Assembly (NCBI GenBank): GCA_023250755.1
Contig: JAHFAC010000128.1
Coordinates: forward strand, 1-5,919
Direction: 5' to 3'
Origin: Bacteriovoracaceae bacterium
Lineage (GTDB): Bacteria; Bdellovibrionota; UBA1018
DNA length: 5,919 bases
Positions 1 through 5,677 of the stretch are shown piece by piece; position 1 is the stretch's first letter, and the number at the start of each line of letters is the position of its first letter. The notes under the pieces were generated by a model. That model had not been told where the DNA came from. It made no database searches and saw only the letters and a list, made by a program, of their open reading frames with translations. A program made the translations under genes and the position numbers.

Positions 1-1156
1 CTGGATTCTTGTTCCAAAGGTCCGCAATCGTGACGGCGCGGAGACCATTGATGCTGCCATTAATCATCGACGCCTTGAGAATCCGATTCACAAGGGCGAT
101 TCGGACAGCAGGTGCCAAAGTTCGAAACTGAGCCCCGCTTTTGAGGACTCGAACAATTTGAGAAACAACACCCGCTGTGATCGGGGCTGAAAAGCTCGTT
201 CCACTGGCAAATCTTCTTGGACTAGAGGGATTCTTATCCTCTTGGCTGCATCGATCTTGTTCGCGGGTGATGTGTTTTGTCGTAGTACTTTCCAGCATGT
301 AAACACCAAAACCAGGAGCAGCCACCTCGCCCACCGATGAAAATTCTGCAAGCTCATGAGAAGCATCGATCGCACTGACACGCAAATAGGGATCATCCAG
401 ATCACTTTTTGACTCTCTTCGAAACGTATCATTTCCAGCTGCCTTGACGACCAGACACCCCTCATCGGCAAATCTCTGAAGTAATTGACGGGTCACCTTT
501 TCGTCTTCATCTCGTAAAAAACCAGCTTCATCTTTTCGTGAGCCCCAACTCATATTGATGATCGCAAGCCCATCTCCATCTTTATTTTGCTGGCACGCGC
601 GATAAGCCGCGATTTGCAGAAAATCATCCGAAGTAAAACCCTCATCTCCCGGTCGAGTCACGCGATAAACAGAAAGAGAGATGCCTTGAGCAACGCCCAA
701 TCGCCCCTCCCCTCCAATAATACTGGCCACCATAGTTCCGTGCCCACTCTCATCGGTGTTGGGATTGCCGATCAGATCCTCACCCGGTGGGCTGCGATAG
801 CTTTTTTCAGTGATTTCTCCTGTAATGGGATGCATCTCACCTAACTGTATTCCAGCTTCAGAGTGAACCCCGCCCACTGAGGCATAGTGGGACTCTTGGG
901 CGCGATCAAATCCAGAATCAACGACTGCAACTCGAACCAGGGTGTTTGGATCTTTCACGATTGTAGCCATTTTTTCGGCCATAAGATCGGCATCCACTGC
1001 ATCCTGAGCCCAAAACTTAGCCCTGCCTCCTGGACAGAGTTCTGTGATGGAAGGACCCACATCAGCGAAGCTCAACTCTACAAAGTGAAGGATCCCAAAA
1101 AAAGCCCCAAAAAAAACAAAGACCATGGCCCAAGTCAGTTTTATTTTCAGCCTCAT
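1..1156 (-). CDS. Secreted subtilisin-like serine protease (peptidase S8), C-terminus cut by the window edge
   Basis: The reading frame is open from the ATG at 1156 to the left edge, giving 385 visible residues. Residues 1-31 form a classic signal peptide: basic start MRLKIK, a long hydrophobic core, and a likely cut after SFA31. The S8 catalytic triad is complete: Asp80 in VAVVDSGFD, His139 in ESGHGTMVAS and Ser321 in ASGTSFSAP, with oxyanion Asn242 in KAAGND. The protein should therefore be an active exported endopeptidase working in the periplasm or outside the cell. Only about 50 residues separate the predicted cut from Asp80, so there is no room for a usual I9 inhibitor propeptide of 70-100 residues. 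Cysteines 41, 188, 234 and 303 could form disulfides. The ATG is supported by an AGGGG Shine-Dalgarno 4 nt upstream. Any C-terminal domain lies outside the window. The gene is divergent from the C1A peptidase gene. The family is certain; the substrate is unknown. Confidence 0.93.
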   Translation of the reverse strand, partial: MRLKIKLTWAMVFVFFGAFFGILHFVELSFADVGPSITELCPGGRAKFWAQDAVDADLMAEKMATIVKDPNTLVRVAVVDSGFDRAQESHYASVGGVHSEAGIQLGEMHPITGEITEKSYRSPPGEDLIGNPNTDESGHGTMVASIIGGEGRLGVAQGISLSVYRVTRPGDEGFTSDDFLQIAAYRACQQNKDGDGLAIINMSWGSRKDEAGFLRDEDEKVTRQLLQRFADEGCLVVKAAGNDTFRRESKSDLDDPYLRVSAIDASHELAEFSSVGEVAAPGFGVYMLESTTTKHITREQDRCSQEDKNPSSPRRFASGTSFSAPITAGVVSQIVRVLKSGAQFRTLAPAVRIALVNRILKASMINGSINGLRAVTIADLWNKNP

Positions 1157-1160
1157 ACTT

Positions 1161-1165
1161 CCCCT
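1161..1165 (-). promoter_or_regulatory. Shine-Dalgarno of the subtilase gene
   Basis: On the minus strand AGGGG lies 4 nt before the ATG at 1156, inside GAAGGGGAAGT. It fixes the start that gives a complete signal peptide. The spacing is slightly short but workable. Confidence 0.6.
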
Positions 1166-1209
1166 TCACATTTTCAAGCACACCAAAGTTTGCTAGAGCA
1201 TTGTTAATC

Positions 1210-1238
1210 TTTATAACGCATTAAGTCAATAGGACCAA
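1210..1238 (-). promoter_or_regulatory. Weak candidate promoter for the subtilase gene
   Basis: On the minus strand TTGGTC (1238-1233), a 17-bp spacer and TATAAA (1215-1210) lie in the 110-bp divergent spacer. Initiation near 1203 would give a leader of about 47 nt before the ATG, which fits the presence of a Shine-Dalgarno. The -35 matches sigma-70 consensus at only three of six positions, and a nearby TTGACT (1229-1224) has no well-spaced -10. This is pattern matching only. Confidence 0.25.
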
Positions 1239-1250
1239 ACCTGAAATTTC

Positions 1251-1259
1251 TGGTAAAAT
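1251..1259 (+). promoter_or_regulatory. Extended -10-like element (TGG TAAAAT) for the C1A peptidase gene, possibly leaderless
   Basis: TG-G-TAAAAT ends exactly 7 nt before the ATG at 1267. Sigma-70 transcription usually begins about 7 nt after the -10, so the transcript would start at or next to the ATG. No Shine-Dalgarno is visible; the last 7 nt are CCTCTCT. No good -35 sits at the matching distance, as is common for extended -10 promoters. A competing option is TTGCTA (1190-1195), 16 bp, TATAAC (1212-1217), which would give a leader of about 40 nt. Confidence 0.4.
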
Positions 1260-1266
1260 CCTCTCT

Positions 1267-2055
1267 ATGAAAGCCAAGAGAAAATATAATTGGAAACCTG
1301 ACCTACCCGACCACCGCGACTTTCTGTTTACCGCTCCGCTGACCATTCAGAAAAAAGTCCCGACCTCAGTTGACCTGCGAAAAGCCTGCTCCCCCGTCGA
1401 AAATCAGGGTGCCATTGGAAGCTGTACGGCAAATGCCCTGGCGGGAAATTTAGAATTTTTAGAGTTAAGCGAACTTAAAAACAAAGACAACGCTGCCTCT
1501 GAGGTCTTTCAACCCGGCCGGTTTGAAAATATCAGCAGGCTTTTCATCTATTACAATGAACGCGCCCTCGAAGGAACGACCGCAACCGATCATGGCGCCT
1601 CATTACGGGATGGAATCAAAGCCCTCACGCAGTGGGGAGCGTGTCGAGAAAGCCTCTGGGACTACTCTTCTAAAAATGTTTTCAAAAAACCTGTTTCCAA
1701 AGCCTATCAAGAAGCTGCCAAGCACAAAATTGACTCCTATTACCGAATCGAATCCCTCTCAGAAATGAAGCAATGCCTAGCTCAAGGCTATCCCTTCGTT
1801 TTTGGGTTTGCCGTGTACGAATCCTTCGAAAGCGCTGAAGTCGCCCAAAGTGGGATCATGCCCTATCCCGAAAAAGATGAAAAACTCCTGGGCGGTCACG
1901 CCGTCATGGCAGTCGGGTACAACGACGCAAAAAAACGCATCCTGGTTCGAAATAGCTGGGGTGCTGAGTGGGGACTGCAGGGGTATTTTTATATGCCCTA
2001 CGCTGTTATAGAGAATTCGAATTTGTCTTCTGACTTTTGGACCTTGAGAAAATAG
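1267..2055 (+). CDS. Papain-fold cysteine peptidase (C1A family), compact cytoplasmic form
   Basis: This 262-residue protein has all the papain-family catalytic residues. Gln47 (oxyanion hole) and Cys53 (nucleophile) lie in the NQGAIGSCTANA block, His211 in GGHAVMAVGY and Asn229 in VRNSWGAEWG. The N-terminal YNWKPDLPDHRDFLF and VPTSVDLR segments are typical of bacterial and phage C1 peptidases, where they lead straight into the mature domain. There is no signal peptide, no inhibitory propeptide and no membrane segment, so the product is probably cytoplasmic or leaves by a route not visible here. It should hydrolyse peptide bonds by a thiol mechanism; the substrate cannot be told. The gene diverges from the subtilase gene and converges on the phosphoesterase gene with a 14-bp gap and no clear terminator. 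The ATG lacks a Shine-Dalgarno but is preceded by a well-placed -10-like element. Family assignment is very secure. Confidence 0.93.
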   Translation: MKAKRKYNWKPDLPDHRDFLFTAPLTIQKKVPTSVDLRKACSPVENQGAIGSCTANALAGNLEFLELSELKNKDNAASEVFQPGRFENISRLFIYYNERALEGTTATDHGASLRDGIKALTQWGACRESLWDYSSKNVFKKPVSKAYQEAAKHKIDSYYRIESLSEMKQCLAQGYPFVFGFAVYESFESAEVAQSGIMPYPEKDEKLLGGHAVMAVGYNDAKKRILVRNSWGAEWGLQGYFYMPYAVIENSNLSSDFWTLRK

Positions 2056-2069
2056 GAGCACGTAAAAAA

Positions 2070-2942
2070 TTACTTCCAAATCCCTGTGATGAGCGCCGCC
2101 TGAGCGTCTTTCTTCCCTAAGCCACCCAGCCCGAGAGCATCCTCTGCGAGCCTGAGCAGACTATAATGGTCTGCACGATTCACAAAACGGGCCCCAGGCA
2201 GAACCGAATCCCCATAAAACGCTGTATAGATCTGATTTTTACCTGCCGACTCTCTTTCATCAAAGGTAGTGATCAAAAGTAAGTCTTGGATAAAATGCCG
2301 GTCTTGAATCAGGGGCGAAAAAGTCGACGAAAACCAGCGATCTGCGTAAGCAACTCCCGTATCATGGCCATCATGATCCATATTGGGTACATAAATAGAA
2401 AAATCCGGGAGATTTCCAGATTGAATATCTGCCTGGAGTGCCATCGCATTGACGAGATGCGAAGTGCAACGTGTGCTGTTTTGCTGAATATTCTTCATAC
2501 TGATGAAGGGATTATGCTTTCTGACATACTTGCCTGAAGAACTTCCCATAAAGCAATCGCCGGGATAGTCCTCTAAGTAAATTTTCCAACTCTTTCCCTT
2601 TTCTTCAATGAGATCACCGATATGTTTTGCATCTAAATTGACGGGAAAATCATGAAAAACTCCATAGGTATCTCCTGTCACTAGCGCAATATAATTACCT
2701 TGGGAGGGATGAGTTTCAGCAAAGAAACTCGGAAATAAAACACCATCGCGAGCCAACTTAGCGAAAAAAGGCTGATCTAATGCACCTTGATAGTCCGTGT
2801 TTTCAAAAATAACGATCATCATTTTTTTAAATTTATAATTGGGCGGACTCTGCACTACTGGGGCGGCCGTCACAGACTGGACTCCAAACAGGAGTGAGAC
2901 TGTTCCGACATAAAAAGCCATGAGCTGACCTATTTTTTTCAT
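2070..2942 (-). CDS. Exported phosphoesterase / acid-phosphatase-like protein (alkaline phosphatase superfamily)
   Basis: This 290-residue protein begins with a signal peptide (MKKIGQLMAFYVGTVSLLFG, likely cut after VTA26 or A27), so it acts in the periplasm or outside. It follows the pattern of the phosphoesterase family that includes bacterial acid phosphatases and phospholipases C. It has an early VIFENTDY block (Glu47, Asn48), HPSQGNYIALVTGD (78-91, holding the probable nucleophile Ser80), NMDHDGHD (187-194), DRWF (201-204), LLLITTFDE (221-229) and DHYSLLRLAED (258-268). The acidic and His residues in the later blocks are the expected metal ligands. About 290 residues is normal for the phosphatase branch and short for phospholipase C, so phosphomonoesterase activity is the better guess. 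I chose the ATG at 2942 for its strong Shine-Dalgarno and signal peptide. The frame stays open to a TTG at 3038, but that would bury the signal peptide. Confidence 0.88.
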   Translation of the reverse strand: MKKIGQLMAFYVGTVSLLFGVQSVTAAPVVQSPPNYKFKKMMIVIFENTDYQGALDQPFFAKLARDGVLFPSFFAETHPSQGNYIALVTGDTYGVFHDFPVNLDAKHIGDLIEEKGKSWKIYLEDYPGDCFMGSSSGKYVRKHNPFISMKNIQQNSTRCTSHLVNAMALQADIQSGNLPDFSIYVPNMDHDGHDTGVAYADRWFSSTFSPLIQDRHFIQDLLLITTFDERESAGKNQIYTAFYGDSVLPGARFVNRADHYSLLRLAEDALGLGGLGKKDAQAALITGIWK

Positions 2943-2948
2943 TGGCCC

Positions 2949-2954
2949 CCCCTC
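2949..2954 (-). promoter_or_regulatory. Strong Shine-Dalgarno of the phosphoesterase gene
   Basis: On the minus strand GAGGGG lies 6 nt before the ATG at 2942, inside a GAGGGGGGG run. It decides the start in favour of 2942 over the in-frame TTG at 3038 and places the signal peptide at the true N-terminus. Confidence 0.75.
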
Positions 2955-2968
2955 ACAAAACTCACTTT

Positions 2969-2998
2969 TTTGTAGCAGCAAGGGGATGAAAAACGCAA
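2969..2998 (-). promoter_or_regulatory. Weak candidate promoter upstream of the phosphoesterase gene
   Basis: On the minus strand TTGCGT (2998-2993), an 18-bp spacer and TACAAA (2974-2969) lie in the 92-bp gap after the acetyltransferase gene. Initiation near 2962 would include the Shine-Dalgarno in a leader of about 20 nt. The match is partial, and co-transcription from the upstream genes is equally possible. Confidence 0.25.
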
Positions 2999-3034
2999 GC
3001 CTATACGGGATAGCCGTCAGCCCTAGGACACCCG

Positions 3035-3622
3035 TCAATCCATATTCCCCAAGCGCTTAGCGATGTAATACTCGTCTTGGAACTCACCCTGAATCAGTGC
3101 CGCAGCTTTTCGAGTCCCCTCGATCTCAAACCCTGCGCTCTGGTAAAGCCGAGTTCCGCGCTCATTCTTAACGCGAACCGCAGCCTCAATTCGAGTAACC
3201 CCACACTCCAGCGCGTGTTGTTCTTGAATCATAAGGAGTCTTCTCCCAATCCCCTGCCCCCAATTCTCTTTGAGAATCATCATTCCAAATTCTCCGACAT
3301 GCTTGACCCAGGGATGTCCTGGAATCACAGGCCGAAAGTTGAGCTGTCCAATTAGTTTTTTCTCATCGAAGACTCCGAGATTCAGGTGGATCGAATCAGA
3401 AACTGCCGCGGCCAATTTTCTGGCAATCTGATCCTCTGGCAAAGTCTCTTGCCCTACATATTGATAGGTATTTGTGGTCTCATGAGCGATCTGTTTGCGA
3501 AATTCAATAAAAACCGATGCATCATCCTGGGTCAGATTCCGAATGATGAGCGACTTCCCTTTTGATGAAATGAATTGATCCGGCCCGTAAGTCGCCAAGC
3601 AATACCTCGCTCTCGTCTTCAA
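3035..3622 (-). CDS. GNAT-family N-acetyltransferase
   Basis: This 195-residue protein has a single GNAT domain. The first strand and helix are SLIIRNLTQDDASVFIEF (about 24-41). The acetyl-CoA pyrophosphate loop is ENWGQGIGRRLL (119-130), with WGQGIG at the usual Q/RxxGxG/A site. The C-terminal motif is VKNERGTRLYQSAGFEIEG, in which Asn153, Tyr160 and Gly164-Phe165 are the conserved positions. It should transfer an acetyl group from acetyl-CoA to an amine on a small molecule or protein; the acceptor is not predictable. The only upstream start in frame is a TTG at 3622, six bases after the TAA of the glycosylase gene and in the same frame. About 25 residues precede the domain, and no ATG or GTG offers a later start before it. 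Translational coupling with the glycosylase gene is likely. Confidence 0.9.
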   Translation of the reverse strand: MKTRARYCLATYGPDQFISSKGKSLIIRNLTQDDASVFIEFRKQIAHETTNTYQYVGQETLPEDQIARKLAAAVSDSIHLNLGVFDEKKLIGQLNFRPVIPGHPWVKHVGEFGMMILKENWGQGIGRRLLMIQEQHALECGVTRIEAAVRVKNERGTRLYQSAGFEIEGTRKAAALIQGEFQDEYYIAKRLGNMD

Positions 3623-3628
3623 AGACTC

Positions 3629-4879
3629 TTAGAGTTTTACCACGCCCTTTCCTCTCATTTCAACTTTTTCGCAGCCGTTGAACTTGGCAAAGCTTTGAAG
3701 CGTTTTTTTAAATGAAGGTTGAAACTGATCTTTAAATTGCTTGTGAATCCGCTTAGACAATTTTTTTTGAATTAATTTTTCTAAATAAAGAGCCAAAACT
3801 AGGAGTTTTTTAGATTTTCGATCGGCTTTGGCATCCATCCGACCCACCATTTGATCCCCCCAAAGGATAGGCAAACAGAAGTATCCATACTGACGCTTGG
3901 GAGCGGGCACATAGCATTCAATCTGGTAATCAAAATCAAAAAGCGTTTTCAGGCGTTTACGCTGAATGACGGCATTATCAAAAGGGGATAAAATAAAAAC
4001 AGAATTCTCTCCTGTCTTGGCGTCAGTCTTTAAACCTGGCTGGGCTTGAGTCAAGCTCTTTAAACTCTCCGAAAACGCAAAAAATTCCTGGGCGCCTAAC
4101 CCCTCCACCTGAAGGCTTAGAACTTCACTTGATTCGCACATTTCTCCTAATGCATTTCTGACCTGGCTGCTGTGACCTTTTCGGAGATAGTGCATCTCTG
4201 CTTCAGTCGCCAATCCATATTGCCTCAAAGAACGCTCAACAAGAAAACGTCCCATCTCTTGAGGGGAGGGCATTGAACAATCCACGCCGGGAGGAAGCAC
4301 ACGTTCAGTCAAGTCATAGACTTTTTGAAAGCCACGCCGCTCGCGGACCATCACCTTTCCTTCCATAAAAAGCTGCTCGAGCGCGATTTTAGTGGGTTTC
4401 CAATCAAACCAGGGTCCTGACCTTGCACCCTTAGGTGTCTCAAAGTCTCTTGCCTGCAATGCGCCTTCGGCCCTGATTCGGTCCAAGACAAACGTCATCA
4501 TACGACGATTGCGCACAAACCCATGCCTCTTGCCGCTGGCAAAGGCATGCATCCGCGGTAGGTAAAATCGATAATCCGAAAGAGGCAAGTAAGAGGCGGC
4601 ATGACTCCAGTACTCAAATATTTTTCGGTCTTGAGTTTGTAAGTCATGGAGATGCTGTGGCGTATAATCAGGAACTCGAGTCCAAATGACATGGTGATGG
4701 GCTCGCTCAACAACAGAAATGGTATCGATTTGAACATATCCTAATTTTTCAATCGCCCGAACGACTCCGGCTTTGCCACTCCCAAAGGGGGCAGGACCCC
4801 AGAGGCCCTGGGCTGTGAGAATGATCTTGCGGGCCGCTGTTAGAGAAAGTGAATTCCTAGTTTTTATTTTGGCGCTCAT
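3629..4879 (-). CDS. ycaQ: Winged-helix DNA glycosylase of the YcaQ/AlkX (AlkZ-like) family
   Basis: This 416-residue protein, counted from the ATG at 4879, has the hallmarks of the winged-helix family that unhooks DNA interstrand crosslinks and excises bulky alkylated bases. Near the N-terminus VQIDTISVVERAHHHVIWTRV contains the catalytic Q-hydrophobic-D triplet (Gln50, Asp52) known from E. coli YcaQ, rather than the QxQ of the antibiotic self-resistance enzyme AlkZ. EYWSHAASYLP follows, and the C-terminal half carries LSPFDNAVIQRKRLKTLF, IECYVPAPKRQYGYFCLPIL and VGRMDAKADR, all strongly conserved. Length fits the family (about 400). A GTG at 4894 is in frame but falls inside the 10-bp repeat array; neither start has a clear Shine-Dalgarno. 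The enzyme acts on DNA in the cytoplasm. The acetyltransferase gene follows at 6 bp, so the two form an operon. A general repair role is more likely than toxin self-resistance, since no biosynthetic genes are nearby. Confidence 0.92.
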   Translation of the reverse strand: MSAKIKTRNSLSLTAARKIILTAQGLWGPAPFGSGKAGVVRAIEKLGYVQIDTISVVERAHHHVIWTRVPDYTPQHLHDLQTQDRKIFEYWSHAASYLPLSDYRFYLPRMHAFASGKRHGFVRNRRMMTFVLDRIRAEGALQARDFETPKGARSGPWFDWKPTKIALEQLFMEGKVMVRERRGFQKVYDLTERVLPPGVDCSMPSPQEMGRFLVERSLRQYGLATEAEMHYLRKGHSSQVRNALGEMCESSEVLSLQVEGLGAQEFFAFSESLKSLTQAQPGLKTDAKTGENSVFILSPFDNAVIQRKRLKTLFDFDYQIECYVPAPKRQYGYFCLPILWGDQMVGRMDAKADRKSKKLLVLALYLEKLIQKKLSKRIHKQFKDQFQPSFKKTLQSFAKFNGCEKVEMRGKGVVKL

Positions 4880-4885
4880 TTTTGC

Positions 4886-4935
4886 GAAATTCACAGAAAT
4901 TTAAAGAAATTCAAGGAAATTCACAGACATTCTGT
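4886..4935. repeat. 10-bp-period tandem array, five units, over the ycaQ start
   Basis: On the plus strand the units are GAAATTCACA (4886-4895), GAAATTTAAA (4896-4905), GAAATTCAAG (4906-4915), GAAATTCACA (4916-4925) and a degenerate GACATTCTGT (4926-4935). Units 1 and 4 are identical, and the first four share GAAATT. The period equals about one helical turn, so any bound protein would see all units on the same DNA face. On the minus strand the array reads TGTGAATTTC repeats ending 6 bp before the ATG at 4879, and it includes the alternative GTG. It could be an operator cluster or a small slippage-born minisatellite. Confidence 0.8.
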
Positions 4936-4937
4936 GA
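4921..4937. repeat. Perfect inverted repeat TCACAG-N5-CTGTGA, operator-like
   Basis: TCACAGACATTCTGTGA has two perfect 6-bp arms around ACATT. The 17-bp dyad overlaps the last two units of the tandem array and lies about 45 bp upstream of the ycaQ ATG, a natural site for a dimeric repressor. It does not match the common LexA form CTG-N10-CAG. A hairpin in RNA is also possible but would be short. Confidence 0.5.
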
Positions 4938-4938
4938 T

Positions 4939-4956
4939 GACCGTTCTCCTACGGTC
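4939..4956. repeat. Perfect inverted repeat GACCGT-N6-ACGGTC
   Basis: GACCGT (4939-4944) and ACGGTC (4951-4956) are perfect complements around TCTCCT. The right arm is shared with the first copy of the adjacent TACGGTCCAA direct repeat, so the second copy could pair with the same left arm in an alternative fold. The function is unknown. Confidence 0.45.
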
Positions 4957-4969
4957 CAATACGGTCCAA
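4950..4969. repeat. Exact 10-bp tandem duplication TACGGTCCAA x2
   Basis: TACGGTCCAA occurs twice back to back (4950-4959 and 4960-4969) and is followed by AGGCCGTGAA, which partly echoes the unit in inverted form. The period is again 10 bp, as in the neighbouring array, but the sequence is unrelated. It lies in the spacer between the transposase and glycosylase genes. Confidence 0.65.
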
Positions 4970-4996
4970 AGGCCGTGAATCTTACGTTATGTTAAT

Positions 4997-5028
4997 AAAC
5001 CAGCTAGCCACTACCCCTACCCTGGTTT
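4997..5028. repeat. Inverted repeat AAACCAG/CTGGTTT spanning the transposase stop codon
   Basis: AAACCAG (4997-5003) and CTGGTTT (5022-5028) are perfect 7-bp arms around an 18-nt loop that holds the transposase stop codon (5017-5019). Read on the minus strand, the loop contains GTAG twice, the tetranucleotide known to lie beside REP hairpins recognised by RAYT transposases. There is no following T-tract, so it is not a standard intrinsic terminator. The long loop makes chance occurrence quite possible. Confidence 0.3.
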
Positions 5029-5670
5029 GAGTGCTCCTAGCATTCTGTGATTCATATTGACAGGCACAAAGATGCCTCCCCCCTCACTGATTTCTAAAAT
5101 ACGAAACCCCTGGTCTAAAAACTTACGCACCGGCACCCCGAATCCTTCCCAGAGATTGGTCAAGACATAACGGGCAACGTTATTAAAATCTCGCCCAAAA
5201 TTCACAATACGCGAATAAACCAGATGATCCCAGAATCCACGCAGGGCGCTTGGGGGCACGCCTGAGAGTTTAGGGTGTGCAAGGGACATCCCCTTTCTTG
5301 CACCGGTTACAATCATTGCAATCCCCCCCGCAAGTTCACGAATAAATCCTTGCCAGGATCTCCGTGTTTTAGCGCGAATCAACAAATGCAAGTGATTGCC
5401 AACATTGGCATAGCGATAAACGGAGACGTTCCAATGTTTTTTTAGGTGATCGACGAGGTCACGAATGGGATTGCAGTGCTTCGGGCTCAACATAGAGAGT
5501 TCTCCACGAGCCTTGGACGATCTGAGCACAACATGGAGCGCCTGATTGGGATCAAAGGGACGCTGGGATTTGCGTTTTCCTTGGCTGTGTTCGCCCCCAT
5601 GGGCTCTCATTTGAGTACGGCGATTGAACCCCGGAAGAAACGGCTGTTTTTCTTGTCTTTTTTGGTTCAC
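5017..5670 (-). CDS. RAYT-like HUH transposase (IS200/Y1 family), probably domesticated
   Basis: This 217-residue protein carries a Y1 single-strand DNA transposase domain. The metal-binding HUH motif is His93-Leu-His95 in GNHLHLLIRA, and Tyr168 in ARYVLTN is the likely nucleophile. HGGEHSQGKRKSQRPF (24-39), ALHVVLRSS (44-52) and FWDHLVYSRIVNFGRDF (146-162) resemble the lone 'transposase' genes common in proteobacteria that are related to REP-associated tyrosine transposases. Such proteins cut and join single-stranded DNA at small hairpins. No TnpB or accessory gene is adjacent, and no IS200-type ends frame the gene, so it is more likely a vertically kept chromosomal gene than a mobile element. 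The start is a GTG at 5670; a later ATG at 5610 would remove residues 1-20, which include a segment (QPFLPGF) often seen in relatives. The GTG lies 7 nt after a -10-like element. Confidence 0.82.
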   Translation of the reverse strand: MNQKRQEKQPFLPGFNRRTQMRAHGGEHSQGKRKSQRPFDPNQALHVVLRSSKARGELSMLSPKHCNPIRDLVDHLKKHWNVSVYRYANVGNHLHLLIRAKTRRSWQGFIRELAGGIAMIVTGARKGMSLAHPKLSGVPPSALRGFWDHLVYSRIVNFGRDFNNVARYVLTNLWEGFGVPVRKFLDQGFRILEISEGGGIFVPVNMNHRMLGALKPG

Positions 5671-5677
5671 ACAACTC

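Noticed and set aside
88..471. Minus-strand ORF of 127 codons, plus the plus-strand ORFs at 587-844 and 887-1207
   Set aside because: They overlap the subtilase gene, whose frame carries the intact triad and signal peptide. The alternative products show no family features.
2056..2075. Bidirectional terminator in the 14-bp convergent gap (GTAA-AAAA-TTAC)
   Set aside because: The 4-bp AT-rich arms cannot form a stable hairpin.
1777..2079. Minus-strand ORF of 100 codons across the end of the C1A peptidase gene, and plus-strand ORFs at 1523-1768 and 1802-2011
   Set aside because: They are shadows of the C1A gene, which contains the conserved His and NSWG blocks in its own frame.
2989..3015. Possible intrinsic terminator on the minus strand after the acetyltransferase gene: imperfect stem GGCTAT/ATAGGC followed by TTGCG and five T
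   Set aside because: The stem has a mismatch and is only about 6 bp, and the T-run is separated from it by several bases, so it is unlikely to terminate efficiently.
2943..3038. N-terminal extension of the phosphoesterase from a TTG at 3038, overlapping the acetyltransferase stop by 4 bp
   Set aside because: It would place 32 residues before a clear signal peptide, and the ATG at 2942 has a strong Shine-Dalgarno at ideal spacing.
4498..4737. Minus-strand ORF of 79 codons inside the glycosylase gene
   Set aside because: It is out of frame within the most conserved part of YcaQ and has no recognisable features.
4886..5028. CRISPR array or plasmid iteron origin
   Set aside because: The units are contiguous 10-mers without spacers, and no Rep, Cas or AT-rich origin features are nearby.
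5017..5670. Intact IS200/IS605 insertion sequence
   Set aside because: There is no TnpB and there are no recognisable left and right end hairpins around the gene. The protein resembles the longer RAYT-type proteins rather than the roughly 150-residue IS200 TnpA.
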